A stretch of 64,000 nucleotides of DNA from Mallotus nudiflorus (lineage: Eukaryota > Streptophyta > Magnoliopsida > Malpighiales > Euphorbiaceae). The notes under the pieces are model-generated. The model ran no database searches, was not told the DNA's origin, and saw only the letters and a list, made by a program, of their open reading frames with translations. The stretch lies in contig CANTUR010000340.1 of NCBI GenBank assembly GCA_947683625.1, positions 2,294,001 through 2,358,000 on the forward strand, in the 5' to 3' direction. The position numbers and the translations under genes were made by a program. Numbering within the stretch: the stretch's first letter is position 1; each line of letters begins with the position of its first letter. Positions 11,301 to 22,973 of this stretch are shown here, one piece after another.

Positions 11301-11800
11301 ATGCTAAAGAAAAACCTAGTCCCTTGGATTGATGAACACACTAATGTAGTCAAGAAAATAAAGAGTCGGATTCTTAAGATTCCTTACCTTTACCTAGCTG
11401 ATCCTAATCTTCTTAAGATTATTGAGACAGATGCTAGTGATTTAGGTTTTAGTGGAATTTTAAAGTAAGTCATAAGTGGAAAGGAAATAATAGTTTTGTA
11501 TACTTCAGGTAACTGCATTAATACATAGAGAAACTACTCCGCAATAAAAAAAAAGTCCTCTCTATTATTTTGTGTCTTTCAACTTTTTCAATATGATTTA
11601 CTAAATCAAAAGTTTTTACTATGAATTAATTGTAAATTCGCTAAAGAATTTTTATAAAAAGATGTTAAAAATATTGCATCAAAATAAATATTTGCTAGAT
11701 GGCAAACTATTATGAATATTTTTTTATTTTGACATTGAATTTATTAAAGGAAATACAAATTCTTTACCAGACTTTCTAACTAAAGATTTTTTATAAAGCA
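11301..11800 (+). pseudogene. Endogenous pararetrovirus RNase H
   Basis: Recognised by IETDASDLGFSGILK around 11420-11465 (start of the RNase H fold with a catalytic Asp) and FDIEFIKGNTNSLPDFLTKD near 11730-11790 (the end of the domain). Between them are many stops. No integrase follows; instead a second ORF begins near 11800, the main argument for a pararetrovirus rather than a retrotransposon. The domain would remove RNA from the replication hybrid. Confidence 0.65.
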
Positions 11801-12927
11801 TATAAAGATGCCTAAAAAAAGATAAAGAAAAGATTGAAACACCTGACCATCTGCCCCCTTCTGCTATTAAACCAATAAAGTCTTAGTTTGACATTATTAA
11901 CTAGAAGATTTTGATAAAGATGAAATAAATGAAGCAAACAAGATCCAACAATGGATCAATTCCATCTCTAAAACCCATGAACTTATTAAAGCTATCCAAA
12001 ACACATTTAAACCTCCAGAAGATGAGTATCATGTAAATCCAACTGTCAAAGGAATTCTAGGTATGGCTACTCAATTAATTTCAAAAATAGAGAAAGGAGA
12101 ATCTTCTTCTCAAAAATCCCTTTATTAAGAAGATTTTAATATTATAACTACCCCAAGTAGTTCAAAAATAATTTGTGCTTAAACTAAATTTTTTGAATTT
12201 TTAATAAAGATTTCCATCAAAAATATCTTAACTATTGAAGAAGGATTTTATGATAAAAATCCTTTTCCATAAAATTTGTTTTTTAAGCCGTGCGATCTTT
12301 CAAAACTCTAAGAATATTATCAAATAAATTTGAAATTTATTAGGCCTGCATAGTTCAAGTACTTTTTGCATAAGAGGCTATACAAGACCCTCCTACTCTA
12401 CCTATCAAATTCCTAAAGTTATCCATCTTTAAGACTAGGGACAAGAACTTTTTTAAGAGTATAATTTTCCCAATAAACTTCAAATTAAAATTAGACTTCT
12501 GCCTTTCATTTTCCTATTAGGATTATGAACAAGCATGGTTTAATACTTTTCTTATCCAAAACCATTACAATACCCATTCATGGTTATTTTTCATTAATGA
12601 TCATGCTAATATCTCAAAATTTTTGACATGTTTACTAGATGGTGGAATAATTATGGGCCTATCCCTGATATTCTTCTGCCTGATATTCATCAAAGCTTTG
12701 ACCTTTTCTGTACCCATTATAAACCTACTCCCTTTAAGAAGAAATTGACCACCCTTTAATACCTACATTATTCAAAATTCTTCATTCCTTAGGTATCAAA
12801 TGGTATCTTGAATTTTATTTTAATAACGGTATAGTTACGCTCCCAAGGATATTTAAAATAAAGTGGTGAAATTCCTACAAAATTCCATAAAAGATCTCAA
12901 AGTCTATAATCTCTACATGGCTCCAAC
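11801..12927 (+). pseudogene. Endogenous pararetrovirus second ORF, first part
   Basis: A start-like MPKK at about 11809 lies just after the RNase H stop. A fairly clean stretch (about 11900-12125) encodes KIQQWINSISKTHELIKAIQ and downstream acidic sequence. Further on the frame is shifted but ends in a Trp- and Lys-rich block (IKWWNSYK near 12860). An ORF in this position after the polymerase occurs in several endogenous caulimovirid genera and has no settled function. It is interrupted at 12927 by a solo copia LTR and continues at 15102. Confidence 0.5.
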
Positions 12928-15096
12928 TGTTAGAAATTAGTTATGGTATTTAGACATAAATACATGTGTCGTAAGCACAAGTCTAAATAGAGTAAATTTC
13001 AAAAATTTGTTCATCATAACCCTTCATAAAATGAAGAATTTCATTTTCCTAGGATTCAAATTGCATTGAAATATACAACTAAATAAATTAAGCAATATAC
13101 AAATAAATAATTAATTAATTATAAGTTTGTAAACTTACTTGTTGTAGAACTTAGCCTTCATTTTATTCAATTCCTTGAATCAAATGCTTAGCCCTCCAAA
13201 TGTAAGGCCTTTAGTTTGAAACACCAAAGCCTTATTACTTATGTTAATTAAACTTAGTAATTTGTACTAATTTAATTAAGAGCATAAGTATAGAGTATAT
13301 GTTTAGTATATGTTGTGTTTATTTTTGGTTTATGATCTTATCATAACCAAAAGTACTTAGTGATTTTTTTTTAACTCTTTAAGCAAAAACTCACTTAAGC
13401 ATTATTTTTCCTCTCCCTTCTCTTACCAGGTCACTTGACTTGCCTTAGATATATCAAAAGATATATGTGTAGTAATTTTCTACTAAGGAAAAGTATGCAT
13501 TAATTAATTAAGTGATTATTAAGTATGCCACCTTAGGTATACACCTAACCATCCAAATGATTAAAATTGACACCTTAGGCATACTTTAGAAATATCCACT
13601 TAATTAATATGCCACCTTGCCTAATTCAATAATTGAGCTTGCCACCTACACATATTAATGTATAAATTTGTATGTAAAGTATACATCAAATGTATTATTT
13701 TACATATTAAATTATACATATACATAGATATGGAGTTTAATTAATCTTTGGTCCAAAATAAATTTTGGCCTATGTCCAAACCAATTTGGACAATTAATAT
13801 AAGTCCATAAATAAATAACAACATATATATATTTATTAATTTAATATATATTAATTAATATCCAATATTAATTAAATATTAATTAATAAATAATACTCTT
13901 ATTTGAATCATATTTCATGATATACTAAAATCATTGTTCAAAACATAAATCTAATTCTATTAATCTTGATTAATTGATTAAACTGTTTTAATCAATAATT
14001 AGATTAATACTATAGTGAATAAATAAAACTCTATTAGGTGTGATTTACTAGGTTCATGTCTAAAAGGCAATGAGAAAATATAATATTAACATTTAATATT
14101 ATTTGAAACTCTTTTCAATTCTAAATGTGAAAATCCTAATTATTCACATTTAGTTCTCATAAGCTATGAGTGACCCCTAGTATCGATATCACAGCTACCC
14201 AATTAGAAATGAATACATATTATGGTTCACATGAACCTGATCATAATTACCACGCACTAAATACTTTTCATTAAAGATCCCAATATAGCCTAGAGTCAAG
14301 GTATTATCAAACTCTAATAGCTTTATTATATGATCTCATCTTAAGTTGTAATTCTTGATAAAATACAATAAATACTATAACTCTTTCTAGTATTGAAACT
14401 CTTTTTTAGTATGTGTTGTATTTATCCTGGCTAGGAATTTATTCATCAAGAATAAACTTAGATAGCATAGGATCTACCTCAGTTCACACTAGGTAATGAA
14501 TCTCATCTTGGTTAAACATTCATCCTTACATTTAACTAATTAGAGCCACCACATGCCATATACCCATGTGATGATTAACATAAGTATGTAAGCGGTAACA
14601 AACTCTAACAACCTAAATGTGGATGACTATGCCACCTCAAGTCAAAGGACTATATGCACCATTATAATCTAGATTGTGATTGTTGATTATATGTGAATAT
14701 CCTTGTAATTACAATACTAATGTCACTATTCGATTAACCCATCCAATGAGTCTCCACATGTCTATTTTGATCACTCATATCAAGTAGCATGAGATTCACT
14801 ACCTCCCAATATTATTTTCTCATACTAATCAAGAAAAATAGACAAAGGTGATAGTCTAATTAATATTATCCAAATATTAATTAATCAACTACGAACAATT
14901 TATAGTAAATGTACTGAATAAATTTGTAACTCATATTATCAACTCTTTGATAATAAATTTATTCAACATAATACTAAAGGATAAATACTCAAAAAAAATA
15001 ACATATTTATTTAAAAGAAAATTTTATTGCCACAAGGATTATATACCATGTTTAAATAATTACAAGAATGCCACTAGGGCATACCTTATACTAACA
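12928..15096 (-). mobile_element. Solo copia LTR, 2169 bp, target duplication CCAAC
   Basis: It starts TGTTAGAAAT at 12928 and ends ATACTAACA at 15096 (inverted ends TGTTAG/CTAACA). The exact 5-bp duplication CCAAC lies at 12923-12927 and 15097-15101. Sequence near the right end (14550-15096) aligns with the LTR of the copia element at 29882-32200, whose polypurine tract shows that the CTAACA end is the LTR start; hence minus orientation. A third copy is inverted at 60842-63026. No internal region is present. It is packed with AT runs and TTAATTAA-type repeats around 13810-13890. Confidence 0.88.
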
Positions 15097-15101
15097 CCAA
15101 C

Positions 15102-15905
15102 AACATGGATTTCTTGGACCTTTTTAATCTCAATCCCATGCACAATCCAATTTCGTTACTCAAAAGTTTCATGCTAGTGCACTCCTTACTGCAGCCAAAA
15201 TTGAAAAAAAGAATTTCAACATCATACAATAACTGATACAATAAAATGCATCTTCTTCAATAAATTTCAACACCTCTAAAGGATCTACACACTTAATTGA
15301 TTTAGGTAATGATAATGAAGATAATTGTTTTGGAATTTTTCCTTCTATAAAGCCCAAAGGATTGTAAGCCTTATAAATGTATATATTTCTTAAATTTGTA
15401 AGTTTGTAATAGCTCGATGGGTTGAAAATCCTTTTAGGATGGCTAATGCAAAAGTTGGGGTATTCTTAGAAAAAGGTATTTTGATATAAAAGTTTGCTCC
15501 ATTATAGGACATTTCCTTTCTCTAGAGTGGGACCTTTTTGGACAGCCTTTAGGAAAATTTAACTACTTTGTCAAATATTCGGCTCTTGCTGTAGCTCATA
15601 TCTTACTACATTCTATCATCCCACAAGGATAGGGACCCATATTTCACTATTAAGACATTATGGGAATGTCTTTGCACAAAAAGAGAATAATGTTGTAGAG
15701 AGATGAAATAAAGAAACTTATTAGTAGTAAAGATCTTGTTCAACACTAAAGAAAGTTAAAGATAAATACATATGTGATTGAGAGCCTATCACTCCATTTT
15801 GGATTTTAATCTCCACTTATTTCTTTTGAAGCTATAGCTCCCTTCATAAAGATTCCTGCAAGGCTTCTATATTTTGAAGCCCCTTCTTCCTATGAAGACA
15901 TAGCA
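15102..15905 (+). pseudogene. Endogenous pararetrovirus second ORF, second part
   Basis: Directly after the solo LTR the plus strand reads NNMDFLDLFNLNPMHNPISL and continues with scattered stops. Recognisable, fairly open pieces are FSLEWDLFGQPLGKFNYFV (about 15510-15570), ALAVAHILLH, and PARLLYFEAPSSYEDIA near 15860-15905. I do not recognise a domain. Its position after the pararetroviral RNase H and the restored phase across the insertion are the only grounds for calling it part of that genome. Confidence 0.45.
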
Positions 15906-16300
15906 TAATTTTTATAAAAAAATTTAAAGAATACTAAAGCCTTCCCTTCTTCTTCTCTAAATACAAAATTCTAAAATTGTATCTTTGTAAACAAAGTTAT
16001 AATTCTATTTTAAAGTTTCTTTGCTATTTGGATAAAGAACTTCTATAATTTTCCCTTTACTTGGAAATAAAGTCATATCTTTGTAAGTTTTATATCTTGT
16101 TCTTTAATGTTTTATTTTAAAGATTTATTTACTATTTTGAATAGGCATAATAAGTAGCAGAATGTATGCTTTGTGCTTACCTATGATATTAGGATCTTGC
16201 ACATCACAAACTTTGTGAAAACTTTGTTGCATTTGGTCTCGTAACTGCTGTGTCTAGCTTGTGGCTAGAGCGTGAGACCAGCACAATGATTTATAATCAT
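15906..16300 (+). other. Probable pararetroviral intergenic region with hairpin
   Basis: Non-coding, pyrimidine- and T-rich, with an AATAAAGTCATAT-like poly(A) signal near 16066. At 16234-16247 TGGTCTCGTAAC sits where a tRNA-Met primer site could lie and matches it only partly, so I do not call it. The same stretch forms a nested hairpin: GGTCTC (16235-16240) with GAGACC (16274-16279), and TCTAGC (16253-16258) with GCTAGA (16264-16269). Confidence 0.4.
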
Positions 16301-16769
16301 CCTTTGCATTCATATTCTTAAATAGCACACCCTTTAATCCCTAGCCGTCCATATATATATATATGCATTTCTCATATCATTGAACAATAATATAAAAAAT
16401 AGTTAATGAATATATAAATAGAAATTTATACAATAGTTGCAGTTCACACGGTGTTTTTTTTAATACATCATTTTGAATTTTTTTAAAGATAGTTTATGAA
16501 TACTATTCTACTCATTGTAAACTAAAATAAGCAACTTTTATTTGAAAAATTAATAATTATAGCAAAAGCAACAAAAATAATAATTAAAAAAAAACTATGT
16601 CCAGTTGTGGATTAAAAATTGCTTTCACAAATTATAATATTTTAATTTTTTATAATTTATTGTAATAACTTATTTATTTTTTTAGTTTTATGACCATTTG
16701 AATTTTGTGAACTTTAATGCCATTCACACCATTCACACTAAGTATTTAAGCAAATCTATTTTTCAAAAT
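16301..16769. other. AT-rich spacer without recognisable features
   Basis: Long A/T runs, a short TA microsatellite at 16349-16362 and no coherent reading frame on either strand. I see nothing that can be assigned. Confidence 0.6.
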
Positions 16770-17013
16770 CAATATTAATATTACCTAAAATATTAATTTT
16801 TTGACTATAAACATTTTATAGCATATGTACTAAATAATTTTATAACTCATATTATCAACTATTGATAATAAATTTATTTAACATGATGTTAATGGATAAA
16901 TAATTAATTAAATAAAAATTTTAGATAATAAAAAATTATTTTGTTACCATTTAGGATAATTTACATTGTCATAATATATTATTAGCCTCTAGGGCATACC
17001 ACCTATACTAACA
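16770..17013 (-). mobile_element. Truncated copia LTR fragment
   Basis: The segment aligns with the last about 240 bases of the 12928-15096 LTR: ACTCATATTATCAACT, then GATAATAAATTTATT, then the AGGGCATACC ... CTATACTAACA end at 17013. The other end is missing, so no target duplication can be tested. It abuts the Tat pol fragment. Confidence 0.7.
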
Positions 17014-17040
17014 TCTGCATCTCCAAAAAGTCTATCTTAA

Positions 17041-17535
17041 TCACTGTAAATGTTTTATATATGGTTTCCAGTGTGGCTCTTTCAAATCCCATTCATCTAT
17101 AAATTGACTAATTACCAACATTGAATCACCCAATACCTCTACTTCTATAACTTTCAAGGCCATTTGTGCTTCCATCCCCATTACACACACTTTATACTTT
17201 GCTTTATTGTTTGTGTCCTGAAATGTCAACTTCTTTGCTATCAGAATCACTTCATTCTTTAGAGTTAATGCGATTACTCCAATTCCTCCTCTAAATTGGT
17301 TCACTGCACCATCAAAATACATACACCATCTTTAGATCTCAATTGTTATAGTAAGATCATTTGGGAATTCGAGCTTTATCTCTTGATTATCTGAGGTAGG
17401 ATTCAGTGCTAGAAATTTGACCATTACTCTTCCCTTAATTATCTTTTTTATGAAGTACTCAACATTAAACTCTGTTAGAAACTCTGGAAGTAGTTCCTCA
17501 ATTTCTTCATGGCCCAAACCATTGCCAAACATATC
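17041..17535 (-). pseudogene. Tat-lineage RNase H (second, archaeal-type) and preceding linker
   Basis: Minus strand. From 17532 down, the linker VEYFIKKIIKGRVMVKFLA joins RT-RNase H to the next domain. A stop near 17330 is followed by MYFDGAVNQFRGGIGVIAL, then NNKAKYKVCVMGMEAQMAL and LGDSMLVISQF. These are the DGA, (A)EYE-like and GDS blocks of the extra RNase H typical of Tat elements. The usual Glu of the second block is Lys here, a probable loss of a catalytic residue. The remaining C-terminal part and integrase are missing; a copia LTR fragment lies at 17013. Confidence 0.75.
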
Positions 17536-18860
17536 TACTAAACGTAATTGTACTTCTTTTCATAGGGCAACATCATCTTTCTTGGGTAGTAAATCGCATG
17601 TTCAATTTGTGCTTCTCCTTCTTAAGCCAATGTAGCTCTAACCATATTCCCTTTAATGTCTAGATATAGGATTAATGGCTTTCCTTTTTTTAGGGGTCTC
17701 AGAATTTATGGTTTCATGAGATAGTCCTTAATCTTGTCAAAAGTAATCTTACACTATTCATTCTAAACCATAGGTTGATCCTTCATAGTATTTTGAATAT
17801 TGTCTTATATACCTCTATTAATCTAACTATAAACCTACTAATGAATTACAATTCTCCTTAAAACTCATGGATCTTTTTCTTAGACTTTACAGTTGGCATC
17901 TCATTAATTGCTTTTTCCTTATTTGGATCAACTTCAATCCCTCTCTGACTGACTATATACCCTAGCATCTTCCCTTTATTTACATAAATTACACACTTCT
18001 TGGGATTCAATCTCATATTGTATTTTTCTACCCTTTGTAAGAACTTTTCCAATGCTGCCAAATGTTCTTCTCGAGTTTTCAATTTTACCATTATGTCAAC
18101 AACATAGACTTCCACCTCCTTATGTATCATGTCATCGAACATTATTGTCACCATTCTCTGGTTGGTTACACCTACATTCTTCAAACCAAAAGTCATTACC
18201 CTATAACAATACATTCCCCATTTAGTGATAAAAGTAGCCTCATCAATAATTGCCATACGGATTTGGTTGTAACCCAAAAATACATCCATGATGGAGTACA
18301 TTAATTATACATATAGTGATGTTATCAATAATAACATCAATATGAGGCAGAAGAAAATCATCTTTCGGGAATGCTTTATTAAGATCTCTATGGTCCATAC
18401 ACAATTTCACCTTCCCATCCTTTTTGGGCATGGGAACCATATTAGCTAGCCATTTTGGATAGTCTACCACCTTTAAAAACTTTACCTTAATTTTCTTTTT
18501 TATATCTTCTTTCACTAATTATGCTCTCTATAGTCTTGATCTTTATAATTTCTATTTCATTAGCTTACACCCCTTTAGTTAGGATAAAATGTTGAGCAAT
18601 GTCTTTGTAAATGCTAGGCATGTTGTCACATTTCCATGTGAATACTTTTGAATATTTTATTAATATTTTTTATAGTTCTCTCCTTTCCTCGAGGGTAACA
18701 TCCATTGAAATATCCAATAAGTGAGGATTTTCATTTTTGCCCTTATTAAATAGCTTAATGTTGATGGAATGAATGTTCAATATACTCATGTAAGGATTAA
18801 TGAAATGTTCATCATTGCCATAAGACACATCACATAAGTAAGCAAAATCATATTTCATTA
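17536..18860 (-). pseudogene. Tat-lineage reverse transcriptase and upstream linker
   Basis: Minus strand. An upstream linker around 18860-18670 contains FAYLCD and VTLEERREL, also present in the complete Tat element (FAYLCD at 42287, ITLEERENF near 42447). RT follows: VDYPKWLANMVPMPKKDGKV (18480-18420), DLNKAFPKDDF, then FLGYNQIRM, MTFGLKNVG, and YVVDIMVK at the active site, where YVDDM-type is usual, so one catalytic Asp is altered by a change or indel. LNPKKC and GYIVSQRGIEVDP close the palm and thumb. Around 17540-17860 the first RNase H is unreadable. The N-terminal gag, protease and G-patch are absent. Confidence 0.78.
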
Positions 18861-18959
18861 TATCATACTTAGAGTTTGGTACATCAAAAGATTTAAATAG
18901 ATTAGAAATACAAAAGAAATATATTAAATATAAAAGGCCTAATCTTCTATTGAAAGTAG

Positions 18960-19905
18960 GTGATCCAATATGCTAACTACCCATCATTTGTATTCATCAT
19001 CTATCATGTTATCCCATTCACTATGGTTAAAATGGATGATCCTTTTGCACTAGGTGGTCCAAAAAGCATCATTAAACCTCTGAAGATGATCTCCACTTAT
19101 AAATCCTATAGGGTCCAATGGTATGCGTTGTTTAGCTCTGAACTGTATGGCCACCAATGTTCGATAGTAATGAGTGTATGATTTGACTCTAAAGACCATC
19201 ACGTAGTTTACATATCTTCCTAATATCACATATTCCAATTTCCACTAAGGGCATGTTTAGGTTATTTGACTTTATGGAATAGCATACATCCATTCAAACC
19301 ACTTGTCAAAATTGATACGTGCATAATGGCCAATAACTTTCTTAAGGTGTCTCTCCTGATAATGCTTAGGCTAATACTTTAACTAGTTTTTAGAAGGTTT
19401 TCCTAAGAAATTAAGCTTCTTCAGGAGCTAGAGTTAGAGTAATAATAGGCTCTTAGTGAAATGAGAGAACCTTCTAGTCCTTATCTCATTTAGGCCATGA
19501 ATGGTCTTAGCTAAGATCAAAAGGAAGAGAGTCATTCCACACTCAACACCTTTAATAACCTATAGTATCCTATAATCACCTAGCTCATCATGGGTTATAG
19601 TGAAGTGTTACAAAAAGAGATAGCATAAGAGGATGCATGCATAAGGCAAGTGGCCCAGCCTCTTCTTGCCATAAACACTTAAGAGTTGGAGAGGAATTAG
19701 TTACTTTTTTGGTGTGACCAAATTATCTAACTTATATGGGCTTAGGTCAAAAATTTTTTAAACCAACCCTGGGTAATCCATAATATAATTAGTGACAACT
19801 AGTTCTTTAGTCTTAATGGGGGTTCATCTCATTATGACACTAAGTTCTTCATATAAGGGGCATAGTTTGAGACCATTCAAATATAAAACATGTTTGTATG
19901 GGTCA
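18960..19905 (-). pseudogene. DUF7745/plant-mobile-domain-like gene fragment, downstream part
   Basis: On the minus strand broken frames carry GLKLCPLYEELSVIM (about 19870-19825), HLPYACILL and FTITHDELGDYRILQVIKG (19660-19550), PLILA-type sequence followed by TIHGLNEIRT (near 19500), and a C-terminal open frame from 19238 (MEYVILGRYVNY) to 19050. The (D)-LCP-x-x-EE-x block, a PLILAET-like block and the final aromatic-rich part resemble the DUF7745/plant mobile domain group of transposon-associated plant proteins. The Athila element at 19906 interrupts it; the upstream part resumes at 29425. Similar blocks occur antisense in the Tat element at 46760-47387. The assignment is from memory of the family. 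Confidence 0.5.
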
Positions 19906-21240
19906 TGATGAGTGTGAAAAATGCATGTTATTAAGTAGTTTTTGTTTTAGGAAAAATTCAATTTCAGTTAAGTTTATGTTTCTTTTATTTAGTTTTTATT
20001 TAGTTGAGTACTTACTGCATGTCTTGTGTGTTTAATTATTTTTACGTATTAGTTGGTTTATTTTTGGTTGATTTTTATATAATTAGGGAAGTCAAAGAAC
20101 AGTAGAGGAAGGCTACATGGGAGCTGTGGGCAGTTGAAGTGGGCTCGAAAAGCAATGGAGGTCAATATGCGATAATGCTGAAAAAGGGATGTGCACGGCC
20201 GTGCAACCTTGTGATTGGAAAAATTTGGAGGTGAATTTAATTGCTAATTCAAGAGGGACAAGATGGAGATTTTGCATGGCTGTAACCCTAGGGCTTGTAA
20301 TTAGGGTTTTATAAGAGGGTGGCCACTAGAAACAAAGATATAAATAGATTATTATTCATCAATTAAATGATACAAGATATTTTTTTAGAGAATATTTGGA
20401 GAACAGTTTGGAAAAACAAGGATTTTTCTTGCTTATGTTAGTTTGAAGATTTGAGAATAAGAATTAAAGAACATCAAACTTCCTATTGAACAGGGGGTTT
20501 CTTCTATTCAATTGTGTTTATTCATCCTTAATTTTAATTTTATAATGATGTTTATTTTCTTTTATTCTTTTTCTTTATCTCTTACAATTGACATGAGTAG
20601 CTAAATTATTGCTTAGGGTTCTTATTGCAAATCAACCATGGGCTAATCGCAATTAAACCTAAACCATTAATCTAGATCCTTTGGTTATTGTTGAACTTAA
20701 TGTCTTCTTAGGATTGATCACCCTTTGATTGAATATACACAATAAAACTTGATCGAGAGATAGGTTGTATTGGATTTAAACAAGAACCTGTTAGATGCTT
20801 TCTTAGTTGAGAAACACTTAAGCAACTAATATTGATTAAGGGTTGATGCTTAAACTGGGTTAACTGAACACTTAGTAGGCGAGAGCTTTAAATCTAAGAA
20901 CGTCAATGTACTTGGTTAATCATAGGGTTGTCTTAGGAGGAAAGCCAATGATTCTTGAGAAACCCTCAAATTGGATTAAGGTTAGGTATGGCTTAGTAGT
21001 TAATTTATCTTAAATAAAGGTTGAATTTGTAATAAGAACCCTAGCTCTTTAAAGTGATTGTTATCTCATTGTGATTTTTTTCTTTTGTTTTAGTTTAATT
21101 TTTAATTTAATTAAAAATACCCTTTTTCATTATTTAAACAAATAAACACAACTAGTATCACTATAATCAATTTACAATCTCTGTAGGATCGATATTTAAT
21201 TACTACTTGTACGAATCTATATACTTGCAGAAGACCATCA
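19906..21240 (+). repeat. 5' LTR of Athila copy 2
   Basis: 1335 bp. Contains a CACGGCCGTGC palindrome near 20190. Relative to the 3' LTR it has AAAGAACAGTAGAGGAAGGC-like extra bases near 20093 and lacks a second palindrome arm present at 28365-28385. Confidence 0.93.
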
Positions 21241-21246
21241 AGTTTT

Positions 21247-21264
21247 TGGCGCCGTTGCCGGGGA
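21247..21264 (+). other. Primer binding site for tRNA-Asp
   Basis: TGGCGCCGTTGCCGGGGA, the signature Athila primer site, complementary to the 3' end of tRNA-Asp, six bases after the LTR. It starts minus-strand DNA synthesis. It is intact, unlike that of copy 1. Confidence 0.93.
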
Positions 21265-21414
21265 TTGAACCCAGGTCGCCCGCATGTTGTTTAATTTAGA
21301 TGTTATTTTTTTTTACTTTTTTTTTATTTTTTTTATTTTTACAGGAACACTTGTTGCTGTATGCACACAACATGTGGCACAAGTAGACAAGGAATCCAGT
21401 TGATACCACTTGAT

Positions 21415-22946
21415 TTAGAAATTGAGAAAACTATTCACAGAAGGAGAAGACAGAATAGAGATAGGATGAACGGAGGGGAAGCATAAAATGGGCAAGATGG
21501 CAAAAATGGGCATGTTGCCCATAGAACTATGAAGGACTTTGTGAGTCCCAATGTCCAAGGTGACCAAACTCCAATTGTGAGGCTGGCAGTTGCTGTAAAC
21601 AACTTTGAAATCAAACCCGCTATGATCTAAATGATTCAAAACTCACAATTTAGTGGCTTACCACATGAGGATCCAATTGGTCATATGATAAGATTTTTGG
21701 AGTATTGTTCGACTTTCAAGATGAATGGAGTACAGCCAGAAGTAATCAGGCTCATCCTTTTTCCATTTTCACTAATGGATAGAGCAAAACGATGGTTCAC
21801 TAGCTTGGTGCCTAACTCCATAAACATATGGCATGAGCTTTATACAACCTTTTTCAATAAGTACTTTCCACCAGCTAAAGTACTCAAAATTAGAAATGAA
21901 ATCAACTCTTTCTATCAAAGAGGTGATGAAATTTTTTATAAGTGCTGGGATAGATTTAAGGATCTTTAGCGACAATGTCCACAACAGCTGATTCCTTAAT
22001 GGGATTTGGCATAGTCTTTTTACAAGGGTGTCAATCCTATAGTGAGAGCAAACATAGATGCACCAGTAGGAGGAACTATCATGTCTAACACACCAGAAGA
22101 TGCCTTGGAGCTTTTTGAAGAAATGGCTAATACCCAAAGCCTTTAGTCCAGTGAGAGAGCTATTCCAAAGAAAGGGGGAGCAATTGAAGTTGACAGTTTG
22201 ACACTATTAAATGCAAAGATGGATGCTTTATCTAAAAACAATGAATAAAATGAATGTCAATACTATATCTAACTTGTGTTCCTCTTGTGAATTATGTCAG
22301 GGTAGTCATCCAACTATAGAGTCTCAGATGATGCAAAGCTTGTCCATGGAGAATGTAAACTTTGTAAACAACTTTAAAGGACAATAGAATCAAGTGCATG
22401 GCATCACCTATAATCTAAGTTGGAGAAATCATCCTAACTTCTCTTGGAGCAATCAAGGGAACAACCAGTGGAGGCCACAAGCACCACCTAGTTTTATAGG
22501 GCATAATGTGCAACACCAGCAATCTAATTACCACCAAAAAAAAACTTCATGTTATGGGAGTTCTTTAGAGAGCAAGTTGGAGAAGTTCATGGATGATGTC
22601 CAAAAAAATGAATCAACAAGATGAAGCTACAAAAAGGCTAGAAGGCAGATTTGAGCAAATGTATCAAGACACTCAGCTGATGTTCAAGAATCACTCTTTC
22701 TCTATTCATAATTTAGAGGTGCAAATGGGGCAATTGGTAAATTCTTTGTCAATGAGGAATCAAGGTTCTTTGCCAAGCAACACTAAGAAGAATCCAAAAG
22801 AACAGTTGAAGGCTATCACCTTGAGAAGTGGAACAGAGATACAAATCCCAAAAGCAACAATAGAATATGAGCAGGACAAGAATAAGGAAGAGGAGAAAGA
22901 GCAAGTGGATGAATGGGTTGAAGTGCAAACAGAGGAGAAGCTGTAA
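21415..22946 (+). pseudogene. Athila copy 2 Gag
   Basis: The frame starts near 21415 and has stops at the first NFEIKPAMI block (21628) and after FKDL (21967). The central block 21631-21969 (FSGLPHEDPIGHMIRFLEYC ... RAKRWFTSLVPNSI) is the retrotransposon gag domain. Then come PEDALELFEEMA near 22100, a Trp-rich WRNHPNFSWSNQGN block (22419-22460) shared with copy 1, and after a frameshift near 22600 a coiled-coil-like stretch with QMGQLVNSLS and LKAITLRSGTEI. The total length is about 510 residues, normal for Athila Gag. Most stops are TAG replacing what look like CAG or TGG codons. It forms the particle; not translatable in full now. Confidence 0.82.
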
Positions 22947-22973
22947 GGGGATAACAGTAATAAGGAATGAGTA

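Noticed and set aside
16234..16247. tRNA-Met primer binding site of the pararetrovirus
   Set aside because: Matches only about 10 of 14 positions and the same bases form a hairpin stem; too weak to call.
21772..22137. 121-residue minus-strand ORF
   Set aside because: Lies opposite the gag domain of Athila copy 2, whose frame is clearly the real one.
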